Assembly: GCF_022179405.1 (NCBI RefSeq)
Contig: NZ_BPQT01000027.1
Coordinates: forward strand, 1-64,000
Reading direction: 5' to 3'
Source: Methylobacterium marchantiae
GTDB taxonomy: Bacteria; Pseudomonadota; Alphaproteobacteria; Rhizobiales; Beijerinckiaceae
DNA length: 64,000 bases
Part shown: positions 38,900 to 49,900 of the stretch, in pieces
Numbering within the stretch: the stretch's first letter is position 1
Layout: every line of letters starts with the position of its first letter
Made by a program: the position numbers and the translations under genes
The notes under the pieces: model-generated
What the model was told of the DNA's origin: nothing
Database searches by the model: none
What the model saw: only the letters and a program-made list of their open reading frames with translations

Positions 38900-41800
38900 A
38901 TCATGTCCTTGATCCGGCTCGCCAGCACCTCCATCACGAAGGGCTTGGTCAGCACCTGCATGCCGGGCTCCAGATGCCCGTTTCCGACCACCGCATTCTC
39001 GGCATAGCCGGTGATGAACAGGATCTTGAGGTCGGGCCGCGCCACGCGCCCCGCATCGGCCATCTGGCGGCCGTTCATGCCGCCGGGCAGGCCGACATCG
39101 GTGACGAGGAGGTCGATGCGCACGTCGGATTGCAGCACCTTCAGGCCGGACGCGCCGTCGGCCGCCTCGATGGCGGTGTAGCCGAGCTCCTCCAGCACCT
39201 CCGTCACCAGCATGCGCACGGTGGGCTCGTCGTCGACGATCAGAACGGTCTCCCCCCGCTGCGCGCGCGGGGCGGCGGCGAACTCGCCGGCCTCGTCGAT
39301 CTCCGAGGCCTCGCCGTAATGACGCGGCAGGTAGAGGCACATGGTCGTGCCCTCGCCGAGTTCGGAATAGATCCGCACCTCCCCGCCCGATTGCCGCACG
39401 AAGCCGTAGATCATCGACAGGCCGAGGCCGGTGCCCTCGCCCAGGGGCTTGGTGGTGAAGAACGGATCGAAGGCACGGGCGATCACCTCCGGCGTCATGC
39501 CGGTGCCGTTGTCGGTGACGCAGAGGGAGAGGTACTGGCCCGGCTCCAGGTTGCGCTCGCGGGCGGCATGTCCGTCGAGCCACTTGTTGGCCGTCTCGAT
39601 GGTGAGGCGGCCGCCATCCGGCATGGCGTCCCGGGCATTGATGCACAGGTTGAGCAGCGCGTTCTCGAGCTGGTTGGGATCGACCAGGGCCGGCCACAGA
39701 CCGGCGGCACCCACCACCTCGATCGTCACCGCCGGCCCCACCGTGCGGCGGATCAGCTCCTCCATCCCCGAGACCAGCGCGTTCACGTTGGTGGGCTTGG
39801 GGTCGAGGGTCTGGCGTCGCGAGAAGGCGAGGAGGCGATGGGTCAGCGCCGCCGCCCGGCGGGAGGCGCCCTGCGCGGCGTTGATGTAGCGGTCGAGGCC
39901 GGTCAGCCGCCCTTGCGCCATCCGCGTCTGCAGCAGTTCGAGGCTGCCCGAGATGCCGGTGAGCAGATTGTTGAAATCGTGGGCGATGCCGCCGGTGAGC
40001 TGGCCCACCGCCTCCATCTTCTGGGACTGGCGCAGGGCCTCCTGCGTCTGGGCGAGGGCCGCCTCGCGCGTCTTCTCGTCGGTGATGTCGCGCGCCACCG
40101 CGTAGAAGAGCTCGCCCACCGGGGCGCTGATCCAGTCGAACCAGCGATACTCGCCGCCGGCGGTGCGGACTTGGTTCTGGTGGCGCATGGTGCGGCCCTG
40201 GCGCATCGCCTCCACCACCTCCGCACTGCGGGGGAGAAAGTCGGGGTGGATGATTTCCCAGAAAGGCCGCGCCAGCAGGCTCGCCTCGTCGTAGCCGAGC
40301 ACCTCCGTCCAGGCCGGATTCACGCTGAGAAGGCGACCGTCCAGCGTGCCCGACATCAGGAGATCGGGGATCAGCGTCCAGATCCGGTCGCGCTCCTTGA
40401 TGCGCTCGGCGATCTCCCTTTCCAGTTCCATCCGCGAGCGGGCCAGGACCTCGCGGGCCTCCACGATTTCCTGGATCTCGGTGCAGGTGCCGAACCAGCG
40501 TACGATCCGCCCGGCGGCGTCGCGGACCGGCTGCGCCCGACCGAGCACCCAACGGTACTGGCCCGAGTGATGCCGAAGGCGGTACTCGATATGGTAGGTC
40601 TCGCCGGTGGTGAGGCTGTGCCGCCAGACCGTCCAGGCGCGCTCCTGGTCGTCGGGGTGGAAGAGCCCGTTCCAGCCCTCGCCGTCGGTGGAGCCGGCGG
40701 GCACGCCGGTATACTCGTACCAGCGCTGATTGAAATAATCGTGATGACCGTCGGGCAGGGTCGACCAGACCATCTGGTCGATGGAATCGGCGATGGCCTG
40801 GAACCGTCCTTCGCTCTGGCGCAGGCGCTCCTCCGCTTCCCGGCGCTCGTCGATGTCGATGACCGAGCCGACATAGCCGAGGAATTCGCCGTCGGTGCCG
40901 AAGCGCGGGGTCGCCGCGTCGATGGCCCAGCGATAGGTGCCGTCCGCCCGGCGCAGGCGATACTCGACGCGGAAAGGCGCCTGTCTGGCATTGGCCGACA
41001 GGAAGGTTTCCGTCGCCAGTCGCTCGTCGTCGGGATGCGTCGCCTTGGTCCAGCCGAGGCCGAGGGCCTCCTCCTCGGTCTGCCCGGTGAATTCGTACCA
41101 GCCCCGGTTCAGGTAGATACAGGACCCGTCCGGGATGGTGACCCACATCATCACCGGCGCATGGTCCGCCATGTTGCGGAAACGCGCCTCGCTCTCCGAC
41201 AAGGCCTCCGCCTGCGCCCTGCGCTGCGTCTCGTCCCGCGCGATCTTGAGGAAACCCGGCGAGCGCCCCTGCATGTCCGGCGGCAGCCGGTGAAGGGAGC
41301 CGGCGAGGAACACCCGCGTCCCGTCCCTCCGCCGATGCCAGCGCTCCGCATCGGTGCGCCCTCTCTCCACCGCCTCGGCCATCTCTCGCGTATCGATGCC
41401 GTTCGCCCGGTCCTCCTCCGTGAAGATCATCGACCCGTGCCGGCCGAGCGCATCGGCGACGCTCCAACCCAGGACCTCGACCGCGCCGGCCGACCAGCTG
41501 GTGACGATGCCCTGCGGGTTCATGGTGAGGACGACATGGTCGCGCGCGCCCTCCACCACGAGGCGCAGGCGCTCTTCGCGCTCGCGCAGTGCTTCCTCGG
41601 CCGCCCTGCGCTCGCTGATGTCGCGGTAGAACACGGAGAGGCCGCTGCCCGAAGGATAGACCCTGACCTCGATCCAGATGTCCTGCTGCTTCGAGGTGTG
41701 GCGGTAGGTCAGTTCCGCCGATGCGCGCTCGGCCATGGCGCGGCGGTAGAGCGGCCAGGTCGGCATCTGCTCGGCATCCGGCCAGACGTCGAGGAGATGG

Positions 41801-42417
41801 CGGCCGAGGATCGCCTCGGGCGGACGTCCGTCGAGGCGCAGGCCCTCCGCGTTGATGCGGCGGACCCTGAAGTCGCGGTCGAGCAAGAGGAACCCTTCGC
41901 CCATCCCGTCGAGGACGCCACGGGCCTCGGCCTCGCTCTCCCGAAGCCGGCTCTCGGCGCTGATGCGCCCGGTCGTCTCGGTGCAGGCGCAGAAGAAGCC
42001 GGCCACCGTGCCGTCCTCCTCCCGCACCGGCGTGTAGGAGAACGCGAAATGCGTCTCCTCGGGGAATCCGTTGCGCTCCATGACGAAGGACACGTCGTCC
42101 ATCTGGATGGAGATGCCTGCATAGGCATTGGCGACGATGGGCGCGAGATCGCTCCAGATGTCCGACCAGACTTCGGCGATGGGACGCCCCATCGCCTCCG
42201 GATGCCTAGCACCCATGAGCCGGGAATAGGCATCGTTGTAGAGGACGATCTGCGCCGGGCCCCATGTGATGAACATGGGCTGGCGGGCGGCGGCCATCAT
42301 CCGCGTCAGCGTGCGAAGAGAGGCGGGCCAGGATTCGAAGGGTCCGAGGGGTGTCGCGGACCAATCCGTGGCCCCGATCAGCGCACCGCACTCGCCCCCA
42401 TCTGCGAGGACACTCAC
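38881..42417 (-). CDS. Hybrid sensor histidine kinase with multiple PAS domains
   Basis: About 1178 aa, soluble. I prefer the GTG at 42417 (after GGGGTGG), where homology begins; the frame is open to 42510. Six PAS-type modules run from about residue 20 to 800, several followed by PAC segments such as FYRDISERRAAEEALRERE and SVIDIDERREAEERLRQSE. Then come HisKA with the phospho-acceptor His in GGIAHDFNNLLTGISGSLEL, HATPase_c (NALLNLCINARDAMPDGG, DNGTGM, GEGTGLGLS), and a C-terminal receiver (VLIVDDEP, LVTDVGLPGGMNG, TKPF). It should phosphorylate its own receiver and then a separate partner; no partner gene is adjacent. Signals are unknown. Confidence 0.9.
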   Translation of the reverse strand: MSVLADGGECGALIGATDWSATPLGPFESWPASLRTLTRMMAAARQPMFITWGPAQIVLYNDAYSRLMGARHPEAMGRPIAEVWSDIWSDLAPIVANAYAGISIQMDDVSFVMERNGFPEETHFAFSYTPVREEDGTVAGFFCACTETTGRISAESRLRESEAEARGVLDGMGEGFLLLDRDFRVRRINAEGLRLDGRPPEAILGRHLLDVWPDAEQMPTWPLYRRAMAERASAELTYRHTSKQQDIWIEVRVYPSGSGLSVFYRDISERRAAEEALREREERLRLVVEGARDHVVLTMNPQGIVTSWSAGAVEVLGWSVADALGRHGSMIFTEEDRANGIDTREMAEAVERGRTDAERWHRRRDGTRVFLAGSLHRLPPDMQGRSPGFLKIARDETQRRAQAEALSESEARFRNMADHAPVMMWVTIPDGSCIYLNRGWYEFTGQTEEEALGLGWTKATHPDDERLATETFLSANARQAPFRVEYRLRRADGTYRWAIDAATPRFGTDGEFLGYVGSVIDIDERREAEERLRQSEGRFQAIADSIDQMVWSTLPDGHHDYFNQRWYEYTGVPAGSTDGEGWNGLFHPDDQERAWTVWRHSLTTGETYHIEYRLRHHSGQYRWVLGRAQPVRDAAGRIVRWFGTCTEIQEIVEAREVLARSRMELEREIAERIKERDRIWTLIPDLLMSGTLDGRLLSVNPAWTEVLGYDEASLLARPFWEIIHPDFLPRSAEVVEAMRQGRTMRHQNQVRTAGGEYRWFDWISAPVGELFYAVARDITDEKTREAALAQTQEALRQSQKMEAVGQLTGGIAHDFNNLLTGISGSLELLQTRMAQGRLTGLDRYINAAQGASRRAAALTHRLLAFSRRQTLDPKPTNVNALVSGMEELIRRTVGPAVTIEVVGAAGLWPALVDPNQLENALLNLCINARDAMPDGGRLTIETANKWLDGHAARERNLEPGQYLSLCVTDNGTGMTPEVIARAFDPFFTTKPLGEGTGLGLSMIYGFVRQSGGEVRIYSELGEGTTMCLYLPRHYGEASEIDEAGEFAAAPRAQRGETVLIVDDEPTVRMLVTEVLEELGYTAIEAADGASGLKVLQSDVRIDLLVTDVGLPGGMNGRQMADAGRVARPDLKILFITGYAENAVVGNGHLEPGMQVLTKPFVMEVLASRIKDMIVSGQG

Positions 42418-42782
42418 TGCCACCCCATCTCCGTCGCGAGCCTCGATGCAGGACGGAACCGCACGTCTGCACAATTGGGGCTGGCCAACCAACGGCCAAG
42501 GTCGAACCACCGTTCCCGCCGGAGCCCTCGATCAACGAGAAGGTCGGTCATCGTCATCGCGGCGCGATGACACGAGCCGGCATCCGGTGTCAAAATCGAT
42601 AGGCGCCGCCGCCGGCACCGGCTCGCGTCGTGCGGACGATCCATGTCGCATGTGGACATCGGCCCGCCGGGCGGCATCGCCGAAGCGCCGATCCGTCATC
42701 CTGCGCTATGAAGCAGCGTCATCATCCCGTTTGACGATCCGACGCTTCCGTTCCTTCATCGTTCGAAACGAGGCCACGACCC
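42418..42782. other. Divergent promoter region of the kinase and sbcC
   Basis: About 365 bp between the start of the histidine kinase and sbcC. It must hold both promoters. Open frames across it look like random high-GC sequence. I see no strong palindrome or tRNA. Confidence 0.4.
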
Positions 42783-45700
42783 TTGCGCATCCTGGCGATC
42801 CGCGGCGAAAACCTTGCGAGCCTCGCAGCACCCTTCTGCATCGACCTCTCCGACGGTCCGATCGGCGCCACCGGCATCTTCGCCATCACCGGCGAGACGG
42901 GAGCGGGCAAGTCCACCATCCTCGACGCCCTCTGCCTTGCGCTCTACGGGCGCTATCCGCGCGTCGCCACGAGCGGACGCGAGAGGGCGCCCGATCCCGG
43001 CGGCGATCCCATCACCATCGGCGACGAACGGGCGATCCTAAGGCGGGGGGCGACGGAAGGGTTCGCCGAGGTCGATTTCATCGGCAAGGACGGACAGCGC
43101 TACTGCGCGAGGTGGTCGGTCTATCGCGCCCGCGGCAAGGCCAACGGCCGCCTCCAGAACAAGACGCGCTCCCTGAAGCGCCTCGTGGACGGCAGCTTCG
43201 TCGGCGACAGCAAGGCGGGCCTCGTCGACGCGGCGATCTGCGACCTCACCGATCTCACCTTCGACCAGTTCCGCCGCACCGTCCTGCTGGCTCAGGGCGA
43301 GTTCGACGCGTTCCTGCTCTCTGACGAAAAGGAGCGCTCCGACCTCCTGGAGAAGATCACCGGCACCACGATCTATTCCGGCATCTCGAAGCGGGTCCAT
43401 GCCGGCGCCGAGGTACAGCGGGCGCAGGTGCGGGACCTCGAGACCCACCGGGACGCGGTCGGCCTCCTCGACGAGGCGGCGCGCGCGGAGAAACATGCCG
43501 AGCGGGCGCGCCTCGGGGCGGAGGTGGCGGCCCTCTCCGGCCGGCTCGCGGCGCTGAACGCGGCGTTGGACCATGCGCGGCGCGTCGCCTCCACGCGCAT
43601 CCAGGTCCAGGCCGCCGAGGCCCGCCTCGCCGCGGCGCGCGAGGCGCTGGAGAGTCACCGGCACGAGAGCCAGCGCCTGGCCGAGCTCGACGAGGTCGAG
43701 GCCCTGCGCGAAGCGGCGAAGGCCGCCGATTCGATCACCCGGGATCTCGTCGCCGCCGAGGCGGCACTTGCCGGAGCTTTGGCGAAGCGTGGGGAGGCCG
43801 AGACGCGGGCGGAGGCGGCACGTCTCGCCCATGCCCTGGCCTTCGAGGCCGACGAGGCGTCTGAGGCCGGGTTCAAGGCCTTCGGACCGGACTGGACCAG
43901 GGCCGCAGATCTCGACAGCAGGATCGGCGAGGCGGCGAGGGAAGCCGCCTCCGCCATCTCCGCCGTCGCCGGCGCGGAGGCGAAGGCGGCGGAGGCCGGA
44001 GACGCCCTCGCCGATCTGGAAGCCCGCCTCGGACAGGCTGACGTCGCCTGCCGGGAAGCCGCCGCGCGTTTCGACGCCGATCGGGGCGGGGCCTATCTCG
44101 CCCCTCGCGCGCAGGAGGCCGAAGACCTCTTCGCCAAGCGCACCACCCTGAGCGCCGAGCTCACGCAGGCCAGGGCCGCACTCGCGAAGGCCGGGGACGA
44201 GGCCTCGCGCTTTGCCGGCATGATCGCCTCGGGCGAGGGAGCGATTCGGACGGCACGGGCGACGCGCGCGGCCGCCATGGAGCGCCGGGCCGAGCGCGCC
44301 GCCGCCCTCGCTGAGATGGGGGAGGCCGAGGCCGGCCGTCGCGCCGCTCATCTGGCCCGGCTGGTCGACGGCCTCCGCGAGGCCGCCCCCCTCGCGCGCT
44401 CCCATTCGGATGCCTCCCGCACGCTGGCTCGGGCGGTGGCCGATGCGGAGGCGGCACGGCGCGCCGGCGAAGCGGCACGGCGTGCCGGGGACGAAGCGTC
44501 CCTGCAGGAGGCGAGAGCGTCCGACCTTCGCCGCTCCGTCGCTCCCCTGGCGGATCTCGCCGAGGAGGCCCTGTCGCAGCAGGCGGCCCGGTGGCGCAGC
44601 CTGCTGGTGGACGGGGAGCCATGCCCGGTCTGCGGCGCCCTCGACCATCCTCATGTCCACGGACAGGACGGGCTCGCGACGGTGGCCGCCGCCCTCAAGG
44701 CGCAGCGCGCCGAGCACGAGGCCGTCATCGCCGCCGCCCGCGCGGCGATCACCCAATCCGCCGCCGCCCAGGCCGCCGCGGGCGCCCGGCTGCAGGATTC
44801 CGAGCGCGTTGCCGCCGACGCGCGGGAGACCATGGAAGCGACCGCTACGGCCTATGCCGCCGCTTGCCCATCCCTTCGGGCCGCCCACGCGGAAGCCGGA
44901 CTCGACGGGTTCGTACCTGAGGGCCTCGACGCCGAAGCCGGCGCCGCTATCGCCGCCGTCGTCGAGGCCGCGAAGGCGGCCCGCGCGCCCCTCCTCCTCG
45001 TCCTCGACGGCGCACAGCTCCTGCGCGAGGAGATCGACGGTCTGACCGTCGAGGTCGAGGCCGCCGGCAGGGAGATCGAGGCGGCCGAACTGTCCTGCGC
45101 CGCCGGGCGTGAAGCCCTGCGCGTGGCCGACCTCGCCGCCACGGCCGAGACGATGCGTGCCGCCGGGCTCGCGGAGCGCATCGAATCCCTTGGCCGAGAG
45201 ATCGCGCCCTATCTCGCGGCGGCGGGCCTGTCTCCGGACGATCTCGACCGGGATGCCAAAGCCGCCACAAAGCTGGTGGGCCGCATCGCCGCCGATCATC
45301 GTGCCCTCGCTGCGCACCGCACCAGCCTCGACCGGGAGGTCCAGGCCCTCTCGACCCGCCGCGCCGGCGCGGTCGAGGCCGCCGGCTATGCCCGGACGCT
45401 CGCCGAAAGGGCCAAGCAGGAAGCGCAGGTCCGCACCGACGGCCTCGCGGCGCTTCGCGCCGAGCGCGCGCCCCTCCTCGGCGGCGAGGAGACCGGCGCG
45501 CACCGGACCCGGATCAACGCGGCGAGGCGGGACGCCCGCGATGCGCTCAAGCGCGCCGAGGACGAGCGTGCGGCCGCCCAGGCCGCCCTGGCCTCGGCGA
45601 CCACCGCCGCCGATCATGCCCTAGCCGGCCGCGATGCCCTGCGGCAGCGGCGCGAAGAGGCCGACGCGGCATTCGCGGCGGCCTGTCTCCCCCGCACCGT

Positions 45701-46532
45701 CGAGGTGGTGCGCGAGCTGCTCGCCCTGTCGCCCGAGATCCGCTCCGCCCTGCGTGGAGCGGTCGAGGGCCGTGCCATGGAGGCGCAGGAGGCCGGGATC
45801 GCGCTGTCGACCCGGCAGGCGGATCTCGCCCTCCTGCTCGATGCGCCCGAGATCGACGGCCCGGCCACCGAGGCGGAGGCCGCATCGCTCTCCGAGACGA
45901 TGGCGGCGCATCAGCAGGGACTCGGCGCTCTGGCCGCGGATCTCGCCCGCGACGACGCGGCCCGCGACCGGGCGGCAGGCCTGGACGAGAAGATCGCGGA
46001 GGCGCGGGCGGAATTCGCCACCTGGGAGGCCGTGAACGACGCGGTGGGCTCGGCCGATGGCGGAAAGTTCCGCCGCTTCGCCCAGGGGGTCACGCTTGAG
46101 CATCTCGTACGGCTCGCCAACGAGCACCTGCTCGCGCTGAGCCCGCGCTACCGGCTGGTGCGCGGCGAGGCGGCGACCCTTGCCCTCCACGTGCTCGACC
46201 GGGACATGGGCGAGGAGGTCCGCGCCACCCGCAGCCTGTCGGGCGGCGAACGCTTCCTCGTCTCCCTCGCTTTGGCGCTCGCCCTGTCCGGCCTCGAAGG
46301 CCGTGAATCCTTCGTGGACACGCTGTTCATCGACGAGGGCTTCGGCTCCCTCGACGCGGAGACCCTCGACCTCGCCGTGGATGCACTGGAGACGCTGCAG
46401 GGCCGGGGCCGCAAGGTCGGCGTCATCACCCATGTGGCGGCGATGATCGAGCGCATCGCCGTTCAGGTGCGGGTGGAGAAGCGCGGCAACGGCCGCAGCG
46501 TCGTGCGGGTCGTGGAAGCGGGGATGGGATGA
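42783..46532 (+). CDS. sbcC: Exonuclease SbcCD subunit C (Rad50-type ATPase)
   Basis: 1249 aa from a TTG start. Walker A is GETGAGKST (about 38-46). A long Ala/Glu/Arg-rich coiled coil rises to a zinc hook, GEPCPVCGALDHPH (about 616-629, CPVC), and returns. The ABC signature is LSGGERFLVSLALALALSGL and Walker B is DTLFIDEGFGSLDAET. It tethers DNA ends and controls the SbcD nuclease. Its stop overlaps the start of a short RTX-like fragment as ATGA. The distance from sbcD (5 kb) is unusual. Confidence 0.92.
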   Translation: MRILAIRGENLASLAAPFCIDLSDGPIGATGIFAITGETGAGKSTILDALCLALYGRYPRVATSGRERAPDPGGDPITIGDERAILRRGATEGFAEVDFIGKDGQRYCARWSVYRARGKANGRLQNKTRSLKRLVDGSFVGDSKAGLVDAAICDLTDLTFDQFRRTVLLAQGEFDAFLLSDEKERSDLLEKITGTTIYSGISKRVHAGAEVQRAQVRDLETHRDAVGLLDEAARAEKHAERARLGAEVAALSGRLAALNAALDHARRVASTRIQVQAAEARLAAAREALESHRHESQRLAELDEVEALREAAKAADSITRDLVAAEAALAGALAKRGEAETRAEAARLAHALAFEADEASEAGFKAFGPDWTRAADLDSRIGEAAREAASAISAVAGAEAKAAEAGDALADLEARLGQADVACREAAARFDADRGGAYLAPRAQEAEDLFAKRTTLSAELTQARAALAKAGDEASRFAGMIASGEGAIRTARATRAAAMERRAERAAALAEMGEAEAGRRAAHLARLVDGLREAAPLARSHSDASRTLARAVADAEAARRAGEAARRAGDEASLQEARASDLRRSVAPLADLAEEALSQQAARWRSLLVDGEPCPVCGALDHPHVHGQDGLATVAAALKAQRAEHEAVIAAARAAITQSAAAQAAAGARLQDSERVAADARETMEATATAYAAACPSLRAAHAEAGLDGFVPEGLDAEAGAAIAAVVEAAKAARAPLLLVLDGAQLLREEIDGLTVEVEAAGREIEAAELSCAAGREALRVADLAATAETMRAAGLAERIESLGREIAPYLAAAGLSPDDLDRDAKAATKLVGRIAADHRALAAHRTSLDREVQALSTRRAGAVEAAGYARTLAERAKQEAQVRTDGLAALRAERAPLLGGEETGAHRTRINAARRDARDALKRAEDERAAAQAALASATTAADHALAGRDALRQRREEADAAFAAACLPRTVEVVRELLALSPEIRSALRGAVEGRAMEAQEAGIALSTRQADLALLLDAPEIDGPATEAEAASLSETMAAHQQGLGALAADLARDDAARDRAAGLDEKIAEARAEFATWEAVNDAVGSADGGKFRRFAQGVTLEHLVRLANEHLLALSPRYRLVRGEAATLALHVLDRDMGEEVRATRSLSGGERFLVSLALALALSGLEGRESFVDTLFIDEGFGSLDAETLDLAVDALETLQGRGRKVGVITHVAAMIERIAVQVRVEKRGNGRSVVRVVEAGMG

Positions 46533-46669
46533 GGGTTGTGAAGACGGCAATCGGTGCCGACACGCTGATCACTTTCTTCGGCGATCAGGACCCGAGCCAC
46601 ATGATCATCCTGCACAACGTGAGCACCGCGTCGTTGAACGACGGAAACTTCCTGTTCGCACCGGTGTGA
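46529..46669 (+). pseudogene. Fragment resembling the C-terminal end of an RTX-type calcium-binding protein
   Basis: A 46-codon frame overlapping the sbcC stop as ATGA. Its product (GADTLITFFGDQDPSHMIIL, then HNVSTASLNDGNFLFAP) resembles the last 30-40 residues of large secreted RTX/hemolysin-type proteins, where DTLI followed by VxxxxLxxxdFLF is typical. No glycine-rich nonapeptide repeats or upstream coding part is present. It is therefore best seen as a remnant of such a gene rather than a functional protein. The assignment rests on motif similarity only. Confidence 0.45.
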
Positions 46670-46914
46670 TCAGCCCGTCGCGGGAGGGAATGCGGATGGC
46701 GGGCCGAAAATCGGCCCGTCGAGGGCGCGGGCCGGTTCGTTGGGGCCCGCCCGGATTGTAAGGAACTTCTCGAAGAACTCTCGCCGGGTCGGTTGATCGT
46801 GACGGCGTTTCCGGCAAGGGTCGCGCCCGGTCCGCACGGCGTTTCCCTCGATCCGCAAGGCCTGCCATGGCCGGGATCGGCGGCCGGGGAACGGTTCGGC
46901 CGAGGAGACGCGCC

Positions 46915-49900
46915 ATGACTCTGGATGCGGCAACGGCCCTGTCATCCGCCGAGGGCAAGGCAACCCGGATCGACCTGATCGAGAGCGCAGCCGCGCTGGT
47001 GGAGGGTCAGAACGAGCCCGGCGGGTTCGTGCAGGACCTTCTGGGGCGGGTGCCGCCGGAGGATCTGGCGCTCTATGCCCCGCAGGCGCTGGGGTCCCTG
47101 GCGATCGACGCGCGACGTCACCTCGCGGCCCCGCGCCGACAGGGCGATCCGGCGGCTCTCCGGCTTCACGACGTCACCGTCGAGCGCGGCGGCCGCGCCC
47201 GGGACCTGACCATCGTCGAGGTCATCAACGACAACCGGCCGTTCCTGCTCGATTCGACGCTCGCCGAATTGAACAGGCAGGGCCTGACGCCTCTCCTCGT
47301 GGCCCATCCCATCCTCGGGGTGGAGCGCGATGCCTCCGGAGTCCTGATCCGCGTCGTCGGCGAGACCACGGCAGATGCCCATGGCGACCTGCGCCGGGAG
47401 AGCTTCCTCCACCTCCATCTCGACCGCCTCGACGAGGGCGAGGCCCGGGCGCGCCTGGAGGCCGACCTGAGGCAGGTCTTCTCCGACGTGATCCAGGCGA
47501 CCGATGACCAGGCCGCCATGCTCGCGCTGATCGACGGGCTCGTCGCGGATTATCGCGGCACCGATGCACCGCTGGCCCGGGACGAGATCGACGAGGCGGC
47601 GGCGTTCCTCGCCTGGCTGCGCGACGGGCATTTCACGCCGCTGGGCATGCGCGCCCATGGGCTCGACGGACACCAGCACGAGAGCCTCGGCCGCACCGCT
47701 CTGGGGCTCCTGCGCGATCCAGCGGTCGAGGTCCTGCGCCTCGGTCGCAGCTTCGTCGACATGACGCCGGAGATCGCCGCCTTCCTCGAGGGCCCGCATG
47801 CGCTGATCGTGACCAAGGCCAGCGCCCGCTCGCGGGTGCATCGTGCGGTCCATCTCGACTATATCGAGGTCAAGCTGTTCTCAGCGGGGGGCGAGCTCTC
47901 GGGGGAATTGCGCATCGTCGGCCTGTTCGCCGCGAGCGCCTACGGCACCCCGGCCCGCGAGGTGCCCTATCTGCGACGCAAGGTGGCGGAGGTCACGGCC
48001 AAGGCCGATCTCGATCCTACCAGCCATGCCGGGCGCACCCTCATCGACGTGCTCGAAACCTATCCTCGCGACGACCTCTTCCAGATCGACGCGGACCGCC
48101 TGTACCGTTTCGCCCTGGCGATCATGAATCTCGCCGACCGGCCGCGGGTACGGGTGCTGTCGCGCCCCGATCGGTTCGGCCGCTTCGTCTCTCTCCTCGT
48201 CTACGTGCCGAAGGACCGCTACGACACCACCGTGCGGGGACGCATCGGCGCCTATCTCGCCGAGGAATATGGCGGCCGGCTCTCGGCGGCCTATCCGGAT
48301 TTCCCGGAGGGTCCGCTGGCCCGGACGCATTTCATCATCGGCCTGTTGGAGAAATCCACGCGCGAACGTGATCCTGCGGCCCTGGAAGCCGGCATCATGG
48401 GCATCGTGCAGACCTGGGGCGACGGCCTGAAGGAGGCCCTCACCGAAGCCATGCCGGGCCACAGCGCCCGCATCCTGGCGAGCCGCTATGCGGAGGCCTT
48501 CTCCGTCAGCTACCGCGAGAGCTTCACGCCGGCGGTGGCGGTCTCCGACATCGCGATCCTGGAACGTCTGAGCGAGGCGGCGCCGCGCGCCGCCGATCTC
48601 GGCCGCCGCGACACCGATCCCGACACGCAGGTGCGGCTCAAGGTGTTCTCGCGGGGAGGTTCGCTGCCGCTCTCGGAACGCGTGCCGGGCCTCGAGAATC
48701 TCGGCTTCCGGGTCATCAACGAGCGGACCTACCGCATCCTGACCCCCGAGGCCGAGGCCGGCATCTGGCTGCACGACATGCTGCTGGAGCGCGCCGGCGG
48801 CGGGCCGATCGATCTTGCCCGGGTCGAGAGGCCCCTGGAGGCGGCGCTGCTGGCCCTGTCCGACCGACGGGCGGAATCCGACGGCTACAACCGGCTGGTG
48901 ATGGAAGCGGGGCTGGATTGGCGCGATGCCGCCCTGATGCGCGCCCTCGGCCGCTACCTACGCCAGCTCCGCATCCGCTACGGCCAGGATTATCTCGCCG
49001 CGACGCTGAGCCGGCACGGCGCCTTGACCGCCCGGATCGTCGCCCTGTTCCATGCCCGCTTCGATCCCGGCCTGCAGGGCGACCGCACGGCGGCGCAGGA
49101 CGAGATCCGCGCCGGGATCGAGGCCGCGCTCGCCGACGTCACCAGCCTCGACGACGACCGCATCCTGCGCCGCTTCGTCAATCTGGTGGAGGCGGCGATC
49201 CGCACCAACGTCTTCCAGACCGGGCCGGACGGACGGCCGCGGGAGACGATCTCGTTCAAGTTCGCCTGCGCCAAGGTCGCGGCCATGCCGTTGCCGCGCC
49301 CCTTCTTCGAGATCTTCGTCTATTCTCCCCGCGTCGAGGGCGTGCATCTGCGCTTCGGCTACGTCGCCCGCGGCGGCCTGCGCTGGTCGGACCGGCCGGA
49401 AGATTTCCGCACCGAGATCCTGGGGCTGGTGAAGGCCCAGCAGGTGAAGAACGCCGTGATCGTGCCGGTGGGCGCCAAGGGCGGCTTCTTCCCCAAGCGC
49501 CTGCCGCCGGCCTCGGACCGCGCCGCCTGGCTCGCCGAGGGCACCGAGAGCTACAGGATCTTCATCCGCACGCTGCTGGAACTCACCGACAACATCGTCG
49601 GCGAGGGCATCGTGCCGCCCGCCGATACCGTCCGCCACGATTCCGACGACGCCTATCTCGTGGTCGCCGCCGACAAGGGCACCGCCACCTTCTCCGACAT
49701 CGCCAACGGCCTGTCGCAGGAGCGCGGCCACTGGCTCGGCGACGCCTTCGCCTCGGGCGGCAGCCAGGGTTACGACCACAAGGCCATGGGCATCACCGCC
49801 CGCGGCGCCTGGGAGGCGGTCAAGCGCCATTTTCGCGAGATCGACGTGGACACCCAGACCGATCCGGTCCGCGTGGTCGGCGTCGGCGACATGTCCGGCG

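Noticed and set aside
38974-42570. A 1198-codon open frame on the plus strand, antisense to the histidine kinase
   Set aside because: Very long antisense frames are expected in high-GC coding DNA. The translation is Arg/Gly/His-rich with no domain, while the opposite strand encodes clear PAS, HisKA, ATPase and receiver motifs.
43038-45617. An 859-codon frame antisense to sbcC, rich in Gly, Leu and Arg
   Set aside because: Repetitive look comes from the Ala/Glu coiled-coil codons of sbcC read backwards, not from a real repeat protein.
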